64,000 nucleotides of DNA from assembly GCF_010669285.1 (NCBI RefSeq), contig NZ_CP048711.1:558001-622000 (forward strand), in the 5' to 3' direction. Every line of letters starts with the position of its first letter. Within the stretch, counting starts at the first letter, position 1. Positions 10,502 through 19,804 of this stretch are shown here, piece by piece. The notes below the pieces were generated by a model. It was given only the letters and a program-made list of their open reading frames with translations. It was not told the DNA's origin and did not search any database. A program made the translations under genes and the position numbers. The stretch is from Kineobactrum salinum (lineage in GTDB: Bacteria; Pseudomonadota; Gammaproteobacteria; Pseudomonadales; Halieaceae).

Positions 10502-11209
10502 TCAGCGAGGCGATAATGTGCCGCCATGTGGCTCCTCGACGGGAAGGGCCAGCTGCTCCAGCGCCGACAGCTCCCGGATCAGCAGCGAGCCGTAGGCAAG
10601 GTCGATAACGCGCTCCGCCTGCCATTGGCGCAATACTTTGTTGACCGATTGCCGCGAGCCCGCCACCAGGCAGCCAATGTCCTCCTGCGTGATACGAAGA
10701 TCGAAGTGAATCCCGTCCTCGCGCTCCTGGCCCACAGTCCGCGCCAGCAGACACAGGCGACGGGCAATGCGTCGGCACAGGGTATCGAGGCTCACTTGTT
10801 CATAAAAGGCGTACAGGCGCCGCGCGCGCTCTGTTTGCAGGCGGGCCACGGCCCAGGATATCTCGGGATGGACCTGCCACAGGCGCTCGAAATGCTCCTG
10901 TGGCATTACCCGCAGAATCACCTCGCCAATCGCCTGGGTGGTATGGGGCCGGCCGCCGCCGTCGATAAGGGTGGCCTCGCCGAAGCAGGTGCGGGGCGGG
11001 AACAGGTCATAGAGCAGCTCCTTGCCGCCCTGGCTGAGGTTGAAGATACGCACGTTGCCCTGCTCCACACGGTACAGCTCAGCGCCCGCTTCCCCCGCGC
11101 GGTAAATCGTTTCGCCGTTGGCATAGCGCCGTGGCGGCATGCATGCGAGCACCTCCTCGCGCACCGGTACCGGGAGCTCACCAATCCAGTCCTGTTCCCA
11201 CAAGGTCAT
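10502..11209 (-). CDS. Crp/Fnr family regulator of the sugar-acid cluster
   Basis: Regulator with a cNMP-binding-like domain (about residues 20-120, NGETIYRAGEAGAELYRVEQ, PRTCFGEATLID) and a C-terminal winged helix (ITQEDIGCLVAGSRQSVNKVL). It is the first gene of the leftward run, 101 bp ahead of the ThDP enzyme, so it probably controls the cluster. The ATG at 11209 (MTLWEQDW) starts the conserved part; the open frame continues upstream to 11281 as an unlikely hydrophobic extension. No Fe-S cysteine cluster is seen, so the ligand is unknown. It differs clearly from the regulator at 2627. Confidence 0.82.
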   Translation of the reverse strand: MTLWEQDWIGELPVPVREEVLACMPPRRYANGETIYRAGEAGAELYRVEQGNVRIFNLSQGGKELLYDLFPPRTCFGEATLIDGGGRPHTTQAIGEVILRVMPQEHFERLWQVHPEISWAVARLQTERARRLYAFYEQVSLDTLCRRIARRLCLLARTVGQEREDGIHFDLRITQEDIGCLVAGSRQSVNKVLRQWQAERVIDLAYGSLLIRELSALEQLALPVEEPHGGTLSPR

Positions 11210-11401
11210 AGTGCTGCCTACGAAACGTTCACCGAGGTGACAGTAAACCAGAAAAACAACCAGGCATACCAGCCGGGGCAAACAGCGTACCGGACTGACC
11301 GGGGATGTGCGCTGTCCCGCGCCGGCACAGGCACCTCGCCGGGTGCGCGTCGCAACTTCATGATGCCATCCCAGCCCTCATCACAGTCTGCCCAGGTGAG
11401 T

Positions 11402-12763
11402 CTACTCCGCCATCACCCGCGCCAGGCGCGAAGGCCGGCGCCAGGTCTGGCCCAGCAGTCGCCTGAGATAGATCACCGCCAGCGCCAGCAGCATCGCGAC
11501 AAAGCCCCACCAACTCACCAGTGGATCGCAGTCCAGCTGCTTGATCAGAATGAACTGGGAAATCAGCATCAGCACATGCAGGCTCATCGAGGTGTTCATC
11601 AGCCAGCGCGTGTCGCCAGCGCCGCGCAACACTCCGCTGCTGACCAGGATAATCGCGTCCGCCAGCACATAGGTCGCCATGCCCAGCATCATCTGGCTGC
11701 CCGCTGCGGAGATCGCCGAAAAATCCTCCCCCGGCGTGGCAAACACCTCCATCAACTGCACCCGAAACAGCACGAACAACACTGCCAGTACCAGAGAGTA
11801 GCTGACGGCCAGCAGGAAGCCGGCCGCGATCACCTGGTTGGTGCGGGTCATGTCGCCGGCACCGACATAGCGGCCGATCAGGCTGGTCACGGCGATGTTG
11901 AGGCCGATCAAAGGCACATAGTTGAGCATGTCCCAATTGAACACGATCGCCATCGCCGCGCCCTCGGTCACGCCGTAGGACTGGAACAACAGCAAAAAGA
12001 AGTTGAACGTCGCTGCACCGATAAAGGTTTCGAAGCCAGAGGGCAGACCCAGCCGGATATAGCGGCGCAAAATGCCGGCGTCGTAGCGGAAAGAGGCCAG
12101 CACCTGGAAGCGCTGCCGGTGAATGCGATTGAAGTAGAACAGCGCATACATGCCGATACTGAAAGTCGTCGCGATTATCGTTGCCAGCGCGGCGCCGCGA
12201 ATGCCCAGCTCGGGCAGGCCCAGCTTGCCGAACACCAGGGCCCAGGTCAGCGGTATGTTCAGCAGCACCCCCAGCACGTCGGTGATCATCACCACCCGGG
12301 TGCGGGCGATGCCGCAGAAATAGGCCGCCGCGCAGGCCTTTATCAGCGTGAAACAGGCGCCGCCCATCAGCACATAATAGTATTGCTGCTCCAGTACTAC
12401 CTGCTCCGGCGGGTGTCCCATCACCGCAAACAGGCCACCCATCACCCACGCGATGACCAGCAGCAGGGGCAGGGAGACCAGTGACATCAGTACCCCCTGG
12501 GTCAGTACCCGGGGACACTTCTGCAACTGGCCGGAACCGTAGTACTGTGCGACCAGCGCCGTGGCATAGGACATCACCCCGAGAAACAGGGATATACTGA
12601 CGAAAAAGGTGACCCCTCCGCCCAGGGCCGAGGCAATATGCAGCGCGTCGATCCGCGACAGGAACAGGCGGTCGGTGAAGACCATCAGCGCAAACGCACT
12701 CTGGGACACGACCATGGGCAGCGCCAGGCGAAACAGCTCGCGCAACTCCCCGGTGTTCAACAT
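11402..12763 (-). CDS. MATE family efflux transporter
   Basis: Multidrug and toxin extrusion exporter with about 12 transmembrane segments in two related halves (LALPMVVSQSAFALMVFTDR at the start of the first, RLGLPSGFETFIGAATFNFF at the start of the second). Such proteins expel cationic compounds using Na+ or H+ gradients. The ATG at 12763 (MLNTGELRELF) has GGAG 6 nt upstream; 453 residues, normal length. The open frame extends to 12850 but the added part is basic and unlike the family. It follows the sugar-acid cluster on the same strand after 192 bp in which no gene is seen; there is no evidence that the two are linked. Confidence 0.9.
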   Translation of the reverse strand: MLNTGELRELFRLALPMVVSQSAFALMVFTDRLFLSRIDALHIASALGGGVTFFVSISLFLGVMSYATALVAQYYGSGQLQKCPRVLTQGVLMSLVSLPLLLVIAWVMGGLFAVMGHPPEQVVLEQQYYYVLMGGACFTLIKACAAAYFCGIARTRVVMITDVLGVLLNIPLTWALVFGKLGLPELGIRGAALATIIATTFSIGMYALFYFNRIHRQRFQVLASFRYDAGILRRYIRLGLPSGFETFIGAATFNFFLLLFQSYGVTEGAAMAIVFNWDMLNYVPLIGLNIAVTSLIGRYVGAGDMTRTNQVIAAGFLLAVSYSLVLAVLFVLFRVQLMEVFATPGEDFSAISAAGSQMMLGMATYVLADAIILVSSGVLRGAGDTRWLMNTSMSLHVLMLISQFILIKQLDCDPLVSWWGFVAMLLALAVIYLRRLLGQTWRRPSRLARVMAE

Positions 12764-12948
12764 GCCCTTCTCCACGGCTGCCCTCCCACGGCTCACCGCG
12801 CCGCGCCGAAGGCGCAGCGTATCAAGTGGGAAATAAAATGAGGGGCGCAATTATAGGCTGTGTTTCCCGTTTGGAAAGAGCCAGCCACCGACAATGGGAA
12901 AATTGCCGGAAGACCGGCCCGGATGGATCCGGCAACGGCGCTGAATGT

Positions 12949-13476
12949 TCAGCGCCGGGCGACACCCAGCTCTGCCAGCGCCGCCGCCATATCCTGGGCT
13001 GCCGTGGCGGGCTCGATCGAGCTGTCAATGCGCACGATCGTCCCCTCGCGGTCGATGTAGAAAGTATGGCGCCTGGCATAGCCGGCGGGTGCCAGCACGC
13101 CATAGGCCCTGGCCACGGATTTGTCCGGGTCGCTGAGCAGCGGAAAGTCGGCTCCGGTATCCTCGGCGAAGGCCTTGTTCTTGGCCAGCGGATCGACACT
13201 GGCCATGAAATAGCTGACATCGAAGGCCCGGATCAGGTGGCCATTTTCCGCCAGCGATTTGCACTCCACGGTGCAGCCGGAGGTGAAAGCCCGGGGAAAC
13301 CAGGCCAGAACCACCGCCTGCTTCCCCTTGAAATCGGCCAGCCGGTAGGTCTTGCCGTCGCTGCCTTCCAGGCTGAAAGCCGGCGCCGGATCACCCACCT
13401 GCAACTCGGCAGCCGACAGGGTCGCGGGCAATACCAGGCCCAGCATCAGCAAAAACAGGGATCGGTACAGTTTCAT
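12949..13476 (-). CDS. exported peroxiredoxin (AhpC/TSA, Prx Q/BCP-like)
   Basis: Thiol peroxidase with a signal peptide ([22 protein letters not shown]) that implies action in the periplasm. The active site reads FTSGCTVEC: the peroxidatic Cys is followed five residues later by a second Cys, the spacing of bacterioferritin-comigratory (PrxQ) types. The usual TPGCT is FTSGCT here. A thioredoxin fold follows ([22 protein letters not shown]). The ATG at 13476 has GAGGAG 5 nt upstream; 175 residues. It probably reduces peroxides using a periplasmic thiol partner that is not encoded nearby. Confidence 0.85.
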   Translation of the reverse strand: MKLYRSLFLLMLGLVLPATLSAAELQVGDPAPAFSLEGSDGKTYRLADFKGKQAVVLAWFPRAFTSGCTVECKSLAENGHLIRAFDVSYFMASVDPLAKNKAFAEDTGADFPLLSDPDKSVARAYGVLAPAGYARRHTFYIDREGTIVRIDSSIEPATAAQDMAAALAELGVARR

Positions 13477-13622
13477 CACAACTCCTCACGGGCGTACTGT
13501 CACAGAACGCGACAGCTTCAGGTTCATAGTAGCAGCTCGACGTAGTATGGTACCCGCATGTCGCTGACCGGGTCACCCTGGGGTGGGCCACCGCGCACTC
13601 TTTTTACCATCACTCCAACGCC

Positions 13623-16600
13623 ATGGTATATCTGATGAAGCTACCCATTGTTGTATTCGCCCTGTCGCTGCTGGCCAGTGCGGGACTGCAGGCAGAACCC
13701 CATCCCCGGGAAGAGACTCCGGCCTGGGATGTCAATGACCCCGCCTTTTCGGCAACCGCCAACCGCGCTGCGATCGATGTCAGCGAAGGCACCTGGATGA
13801 GTCTGGATGTCTCTCCGGATGGCGAACACCTGGTGTTCGATCTGCTGGGGGATATCTACGAACTGCCGCTGGCGGGCGGCGAGGCGCGCGCCCTCACCTC
13901 GGGCCACGCCTGGGACATGCAGCCCCGCTACAGCCCCGACGGCCGTCATATCGCGTTTACCTCGGACCGCAACGGCGGCGACAACATCTGGACCCTGAGC
14001 CGCGACAGCGGCGAGCTGCGGCAAATCACCCATGAAACCTTCCGCCTGCTGAACAACCCCAGCTGGAGCCCGGATGGCGACTACATCGCTGCGCGCAAGC
14101 ATTTCACCACTTCGCGCTCCCTCGGCACCGGCGAAATCTGGCTCTACCACGCCGCCGGCGGCGAGAACAACAGCGGCCAGCTGGTGGTACCGCGGCCCAG
14201 TGAAACCTTCCAGAAGGAACAGGGCGAACCGGCTTTCAGTCCCGATGGCAAGCACCTCTATTTTTCCCTGAATACCACACCGGGAGATACCTTTATCTAC
14301 CACCAGGACAGCAACACCGAGCTGTTCCAGATTCGCAGCGTGGAGCTGGCCAGCGGCGAGGTCACCACCGTTGCCGGCGGGCCCGGCGGCGCGGTGAGGG
14401 CGACCCCTTCGCCGGATGGCAAGCAGCTGGCCTATGTAAAGCGGGTCCGGGCCGAATCGCGCCTGTTCGTGATGGACCTCACCTCCGGTGTACAGCGCAT
14501 GGTGCACGATGACCTGAATCTGGACATGCAGGAAACCTGGGCGGTGCACGGACTGTATCCGAACATGGCCTGGACGCCGGACAGCCGTGAACTGGTGTTC
14601 TGGGCCAAAGGCAAGCTCTGGCGTCTGCCGGTAGAACAAGGCGCAGGGCAAGGCGAAGCCCGGGAAATCCCGTTCAGGGTGCAGGACAGCCGCCAGATCT
14701 ACCCGGCCGTGCGGTTTCCGGTAGAAGTGGCACCAGAGCAGTTCCGTACGCGGATGATCCGCTTTGCCCAGCCCTCCCCCGACGGCGATGCCATTGTGTT
14801 TGAGTCCCTGGGCCGGCTTTACCTGAAGCGCGGCGACGCGGCACCCAAGGCACTTACCAGCGACGACAACAGCGGCTTCGACTACGCGCCGGTCTGGACA
14901 CCGGATGGCCGCGAGCTGCTGTTCCTGCGCTGGAATGACAGCGAGCTGACCAGCATCCGCCGGGTCAGCGCCCGCGGCGGCAAATCCAGGGCCCTGCAAC
15001 ACCCCAAGGGCAAGTACACCGAACTGGCCATCTCCCCCGACGGCGGCACGCTGGCGCTGCGCAAGCTGGGCAGCAGCGCACTGCTGCACCCGGAGTGGAG
15101 TGTGCAGCCGGGCATCTACCTGCTGGACCGGGATGGGGGCGAGATGCACTTCGTCAGCGACCGCGGCGAGCACCCCCATTTCGGCCCGGATGAGCGCATC
15201 TATCTGCAGGAGCGGGCCGAGTCCGCCAGCGGCCGCGGCAGTTCCACGGCCAGTACCAAGCTGATTTCCATGACCCGTGACGGTCACGACGTGCGCGAAC
15301 TGGCGAGTGCGGAGCTGGCGACCAACATCCGGCTGTCACCGGACGGCCGCCATATCGCCTTCGAGGACCGGCAGCAGATGCACCTGACCGCGGCCCGGTT
15401 CACCGGCAAGCCGCTGGTGCTGGATGCGGACAAGGCAGCCTTCCCGAGCGTGCGCATCAGCGCCATCGGCGGCAGCTACCTGTCCTGGAATGCCGCTGGC
15501 AGCGCGCTCAGCTGGAGCACCGGACCGGAGCTGAAGACGGTCACCGTCGAGGCCGCCATGGCCCCGGACTTCACCCCGCCCGCGAGCGGTATCGACCTGT
15601 CCCAGGAAATCGACAGTGCGCGACCCGACAGCCGCATCGCCCTGACCAATGCCCGCATCGTGACGATGAATGCAGCGCGCGACGTGATAGAAAATGGCAC
15701 TGTGCTGCTGGAAAACAACCGCATTCGCGCGGTGGGAGATCAGGAGCTGGCCATCCCCGAGGGCTTTCGCAGTGTCGACATGGCCGGCAAGACCCTGGTA
15801 CCGGGCTTCGTCGACATTCACGCCCATGGCCCCTACGGCAGCAGCGACATTGTGCCCCAGCAGAACTGGAATCTGCTGGCGCATCTGGCGCTGGGCGTCA
15901 CCACCGTGCACAACCCCTCCAGCAGTGCCAACCTGGTCTTCGCCGCCGCGGAGTATGCCCGCGCCGGCAGAATTCTGGGACCACGCATCTTCTCCACCGC
16001 GGAGATCATCTACGGCGCGAAGGCCACCTACTGGTCCCCCGTAGATAGCCTGGAAGACGCCCTGGCCCATGTGCGCCGGCTCAAGGCTCAGGGCGCGGTG
16101 TCGGTCAAGAACTACAACCAGCCGCGGCGCGACCAGCGTCAGCAGGTGATCGAGGCGGCGCGCCGGGAAGGCCTGATGACCGTGGCCGAGGGCGGTTCGC
16201 TGTACCACATGGACATGAACCTGATCGGCGATGGCATTACCGGTATCGAGCACAACGTGCCGGTACTGCCGATGTACGAGGATGTCACCCAGTACTGGCG
16301 CCAGAGCCAGGCCGGCTACACCCCGACCCTGGTGGTCACCTTCGGCGGGCTGACCTCTGAGGACTACTACTACCAGGACACCGAGGTGTGGAAGCACCCG
16401 CTGCTGGCCAATTTCGTGCCGCCAGCGGTACTGCAACCGCGCTCCGTGCGCCGGCCCATGGCACCGGAAGCCGACTACCGCGACGACGACGCCGCCGCGG
16501 CCGCCAAGGTATTGCTGGACGAAGGTGTGCTGGTCAATACCGGCGGCCACGGCCAGCGGGAAGGCCTGGCCTCCCACTGGGAAATGTGGAGTTTTGTCCG

Positions 16601-16883
16601 CGGCGGCTTCAGCCCCATGCAGGCACTGGCGGCAGCGACCATCAACCCGGCCACTTATCTGGGCATGGAGGCCGACCTGGGCTCCATCGAACAGGGCAAA
16701 CTGGCGGACCTGGTGGTGCTGGATGCCAACCCGCTGGAGAATATCCGCCACTCCGACCAGATCAGCCATATCGTACTCAATGGCCGGATCTACGAGGCGG
16801 CAACGCTGGCAGAAACCCACACCGGCGACGCCGAGCTGCAGCCCTTCTACTGGCAGGGCCGGCCAGAGTCCGCGATCCGCTGA
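13623..16883 (+). CDS. beta-propeller (PD40/TolB-like) amidohydrolase, exported
   Basis: Large exported hydrolase. After a signal peptide ending near LQAEP come two runs of WD40-like PD40 repeats (ISPDG, PSPDGKQLAY, WTPDGRELLFL), about residues 60-650. A metal-dependent amidohydrolase domain follows, about 670-1070. The metal site shows DIHAHG, a candidate carbamylated Lys in VSVKNYNQP, His in GIEHNVP and GGHGQREGL, and the closing LADLVVLDANPLENI. 1086 residues. The family resembles prolidase/imidazolonepropionase-like periplasmic enzymes, so peptide or cyclic amide cleavage is possible. The start is 13623 or the ATG at 13635; neither has a strong ribosome-binding site. It ends 3 nt from the convergent GTPase gene. 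Confidence 0.85.
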   Translation: MVYLMKLPIVVFALSLLASAGLQAEPHPREETPAWDVNDPAFSATANRAAIDVSEGTWMSLDVSPDGEHLVFDLLGDIYELPLAGGEARALTSGHAWDMQPRYSPDGRHIAFTSDRNGGDNIWTLSRDSGELRQITHETFRLLNNPSWSPDGDYIAARKHFTTSRSLGTGEIWLYHAAGGENNSGQLVVPRPSETFQKEQGEPAFSPDGKHLYFSLNTTPGDTFIYHQDSNTELFQIRSVELASGEVTTVAGGPGGAVRATPSPDGKQLAYVKRVRAESRLFVMDLTSGVQRMVHDDLNLDMQETWAVHGLYPNMAWTPDSRELVFWAKGKLWRLPVEQGAGQGEAREIPFRVQDSRQIYPAVRFPVEVAPEQFRTRMIRFAQPSPDGDAIVFESLGRLYLKRGDAAPKALTSDDNSGFDYAPVWTPDGRELLFLRWNDSELTSIRRVSARGGKSRALQHPKGKYTELAISPDGGTLALRKLGSSALLHPEWSVQPGIYLLDRDGGEMHFVSDRGEHPHFGPDERIYLQERAESASGRGSSTASTKLISMTRDGHDVRELASAELATNIRLSPDGRHIAFEDRQQMHLTAARFTGKPLVLDADKAAFPSVRISAIGGSYLSWNAAGSALSWSTGPELKTVTVEAAMAPDFTPPASGIDLSQEIDSARPDSRIALTNARIVTMNAARDVIENGTVLLENNRIRAVGDQELAIPEGFRSVDMAGKTLVPGFVDIHAHGPYGSSDIVPQQNWNLLAHLALGVTTVHNPSSSANLVFAAAEYARAGRILGPRIFSTAEIIYGAKATYWSPVDSLEDALAHVRRLKAQGAVSVKNYNQPRRDQRQQVIEAARREGLMTVAEGGSLYHMDMNLIGDGITGIEHNVPVLPMYEDVTQYWRQSQAGYTPTLVVTFGGLTSEDYYYQDTEVWKHPLLANFVPPAVLQPRSVRRPMAPEADYRDDDAAAAAKVLLDEGVLVNTGGHGQREGLASHWEMWSFVRGGFSPMQALAAATINPATYLGMEADLGSIEQGKLADLVVLDANPLENIRHSDQISHIVLNGRIYEAATLAETHTGDAELQPFYWQGRPESAIR

Positions 16884-16886
16884 GGC

Positions 16887-18335
16887 CTACAAGGTCCGGG
16901 GGTCCTGCGGCACCGGGCCGCCGGCCGGCACCTGTTTCAGATCCTGCCGCTCGCACAGCTGCTGGATCATCGCCGCGAGTTGCTCGCGGCGCTCGGTGAG
17001 TTTCCGGCCCCGGCGGATGTCCTCGAACAGCCGGCCGAGACGGCGCCGCTCGCTGTCGCTCAGTGCAGCGAGCAGCTGGCCCTGCAACTTGAGCGGGCTG
17101 CGGTCAGCGTGGGTGCGGCTGCACAGCAGCTGGTGATGCAGCAGCGCACGGCCCAGCAACACGAACGGGAAGTTCAGGTTGCGCGCCGGACCGTAGCTGA
17201 GCAGCTTGCCGCCGGCGGGTATGCCCTTGACGGTTATTTCGCCAATTTCATTGGCGTAGCGCAAGGCCGCTATGCCGCTGCCGGCAGCGCCCACCGCGCC
17301 GGAGACCAGAGTGCCGAGGCCGCCCAGCAGGCCACCGGTGGCGCCGTCCACGAACAGGCCGGCACTGCCGCCGACTACCGCGCCGACCGAGGTGGCGACT
17401 GCTGCCAGCGAACGGCGGTCCAGCCCCCACAGATACCAGTTGTCGGTGTTGAACAGCTCCGACTCCTCCAGCGCCAGGCCCTCCTCGCTGCGAGCCAGGC
17501 TGCTGTAGTTGAACACCTCTTCCACCTGTCTCCGGCACTGCCGCTCACGCTCCACCAGGTGAGCGCGGTAGCGCTGGAACAGCAATTTCTGCACCGGTTC
17601 CAGCGGCACTCCCTGCGGTACCCGCTGGGAGGTCTGCCAAGCCAGCGCATCACTGATCAGAGCACTGATCAACAGGCCCGCACTGCGGTGCTGACTGGCC
17701 CGCTCTGAGCGCAGCAATGCGACCGCCCGCACCAGCGCTCCCTGCCAGCCGGTATCCAGATGACCGAACAGCTCCAGCAGCTCCAGCTGTTTCGCGTGCT
17801 CCGCGCGCTGGGCATCAAACAGGCGCACCGTGCGAAAATACTGCCCCAGGCCCGCACTCCATTCCTGCTCGTAGTCGGCATTGTCTATCGGGTTGATCAG
17901 CGCCAGACTGGGACGCCCGGTCCAGCGCAAAATTTCCATTTCCGGTTCATAGTCGGCCCCAAAAGGAACCGAACCGTCCACCACATAGATAATACCGGCT
18001 CCCTCGACAATCGGCTGCAGCAGCTCGCACTCGTCATGGAACCGCGGATCATTGCGATGCTGGTCGACGAAATCGCGTACCGCCGCCGGACGGGAGGAAG
18101 CATCAGCGCTGTGTGCCCGCAACCAGTCCAGCACAGCCCGGGCGCGCTGGATGCCGGGCGTATCCACCAGCACGTACAGGGTTTCACCATCCACCTGCAT
18201 CGGAAAACTGCGTGTCTCCCGGGTCGATCCGGCATGGGGGTCAATGAATACGGACTCATCCCGCGCCAGGGTTGCAACAATACTGGACTTGCCCTTGTTG
18301 GGGCGCCCCACCACCGCAAAGGTCGGTACCGCCAT
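16887..18335 (-). CDS. membrane-associated GTPase, DUF3482 domain
   Basis: GTP-binding protein with an N-terminal Era/TrmE-like G domain (P-loop GRPNKGKSS, switch II DTPGIQ, and NPID in place of NKXD) and a long C-terminal DUF3482 part. That part contains a glycine-rich hydrophobic stretch (about residues 320-370, VGAVVGGSAGLFVDG and LLGGLGTLVSGAV) likely to insert in the membrane. 482 residues from the ATG at 18335. Its start codon shares one base with the stop of the DUF2868 gene (TGATG), so translation is coupled. The pair is conserved in Pseudomonas-like bacteria as far as I recall, but its function is unknown. A membrane stress or remodelling role is conjecture. Confidence 0.82.
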   Translation of the reverse strand: MAVPTFAVVGRPNKGKSSIVATLARDESVFIDPHAGSTRETRSFPMQVDGETLYVLVDTPGIQRARAVLDWLRAHSADASSRPAAVRDFVDQHRNDPRFHDECELLQPIVEGAGIIYVVDGSVPFGADYEPEMEILRWTGRPSLALINPIDNADYEQEWSAGLGQYFRTVRLFDAQRAEHAKQLELLELFGHLDTGWQGALVRAVALLRSERASQHRSAGLLISALISDALAWQTSQRVPQGVPLEPVQKLLFQRYRAHLVERERQCRRQVEEVFNYSSLARSEEGLALEESELFNTDNWYLWGLDRRSLAAVATSVGAVVGGSAGLFVDGATGGLLGGLGTLVSGAVGAAGSGIAALRYANEIGEITVKGIPAGGKLLSYGPARNLNFPFVLLGRALLHHQLLCSRTHADRSPLKLQGQLLAALSDSERRRLGRLFEDIRRGRKLTERREQLAAMIQQLCERQDLKQVPAGGPVPQDPRTL

Positions 18336-19727
18336 CAGTCCACCACCCGGTTCAGCAGTTGCACGTCCACACTGGCAAAGGGCAGCCGTCGGGCAAAGGC
18401 GTGCCAATCCTCCACCTTGCGCCTGGGGGTGGGTTTGCCGGGCAGCGGCAGCAGCAGCACGGTGCAGCGGTCCAGCGACGCCAGCGGTGCCAACGCATCC
18501 AGCAACTCCGCCATCGGCGGCTCCCAGGCCTTCACTACCAGCAGCAGGCGGCGGTACTGGTGCAGGTCCAGCGTCTGCAGCTGCGCCAGATCCGCATCCA
18601 GTGCGGCTACCCCGATGGTCAGTTGCCGCCCGGGCGGCACACTCAGTAACTGCTCGTACTGCTGCGGCCCCTCACTGCCCAGACCCCCGCCATAGTCCAC
18701 CAACAATAGCTGTTCATCCCGCTGCGGGACGGGGCCGGCCGCGGCGACCCGGTATCGGGGGGAACTGTCCCGGATCCGGAGTCGAGGCACGGGTACGCAG
18801 CAGCGGCGCCTCCATGCGGGCCAACACCAGTTCAGCACCGGGATAATGTACGAAACTGTGGACCAGCAGCCGTCTCGCCAGCAATCTGGACAGTCCCCAC
18901 AGCAACAGCCTTGGCAGCAGCCCATAGCACAACAGGCACAAAAACAGGAACGGCCACCAGCCGCGCATACTTTCGATGCCCGCCCGATCCAGGGTCACCA
19001 GTGCCGGGTGGAAGCGACTTCCCGCCACCACCTCGGCAGGCACTGTCGCCGCCGGCAGCCAGCTGGCCCAGGGCCAGGCCAGCGTGTCCATCAACCCCTG
19101 CACCAGGCCGGCGCCGGGCTGGAAGGTTGAGCCCCAGACAAAACTGAATTCGCCCAGCGCCGGAATCAGCAGGAACGCCAGCGCCGCCGCCAGCGTGAAC
19201 AGGGCGCCCAGCTCCTGGCCATAGCGCAACAACAGCAGTCGCAACAAGGGCTGCAACTCCCGCAGGTAACGATCATCGGGCAGGCTGCGCTGCAGGATCC
19301 AGCGAGCCGGGTTGAGCGGCAGTGCCAACGGTACCTGGCCCCGGGCAGAGCGCCACATCAGCAGCGCCGCCAACAGACACAGCAACAGCTGGCTGAATAC
19401 GAACAGGGCCAGAAACAGAAACACGTTGACCAGTGCCCGCTCACTGCCCAGCAGGAAACCCGCCATTGCCGCAAAACCGCTTGCCAGCGCCAGCAGCCGC
19501 GCCAACAGTGCCGCGGAGGCCTCTGACAACGACTTCGACACAACCGTCGCCGGCGGCGCCACCGCATCCAGCCAGCACAGCAGGCGCGGCAGCACGGCGG
19601 CACTGCCGCAGTCCAGCGCAATGGCCCGGTCGCGCTCGCGCAGCGCCGCCACGGGTTCCTGCTGGTCTCTCTCCAGCTGGCCCGCAAGCCGGTACAGATC
19701 CTGGATATCGGGCCTGCTGTGTGTCAT
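18335..19727 (-). CDS. DUF2868 membrane protein, one frameshift
   Basis: Membrane protein with a hydrophobic N-terminal half of about four to five segments (LLARLLALASGFAAMAGFLL, VFLFLALFVFSQLLLCLLAA, WWPFLFLCLLCYGLLPRLLL). A soluble C-terminal domain (QLLLVDYGGG to the end) resembles a nucleotide-hydrolase-like fold but lacks an obvious P-loop. The reading frame shifts near 18765, in a C6 run after DPGQF. Removing one C joins the parts and gives 463 codons. Start uncertain: the ATG at 19727 (MTHSRPDIQDL) or the one at 19757. It is coupled to the GTPase downstream and divergent from the WYL regulator. Function unknown. Confidence 0.75.
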
Positions 19728-19804
19728 GACCTCACGCTCTATGTTCGCCGGCGACATGTCGGTGTACGATACAGGTAATCAGCCTGCAAGGGGAGGTGTG
19801 GCGC
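19728..19804. promoter_or_regulatory. WYL/DUF2868 divergent promoter region
   Basis: This 77-bp gap must hold the promoters of both the leftward membrane pair and the rightward WYL regulator, so one bound protein could control both. A small inverted repeat TGTA-CGA-TACA lies at 19763-19773, close to CAGG/CCTG half-sites (about 19772-19786). The regulator's ribosome-binding site (GGGGAGG) is at 19790-19796. No clear sigma-70 hexamers were identified. Confidence 0.35.

Noticed and set aside
10526-12484. 652-residue open frame opposite the Crp/Fnr and MATE genes
   Set aside because: Gln/His/Arg-rich antisense translation without motifs, lying over two well-supported genes.
13641-16820. two long minus-strand frames opposite the amidohydrolase
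   Set aside because: Low-complexity antisense frames; the forward protein has a signal peptide, PD40 repeats and a metal site.
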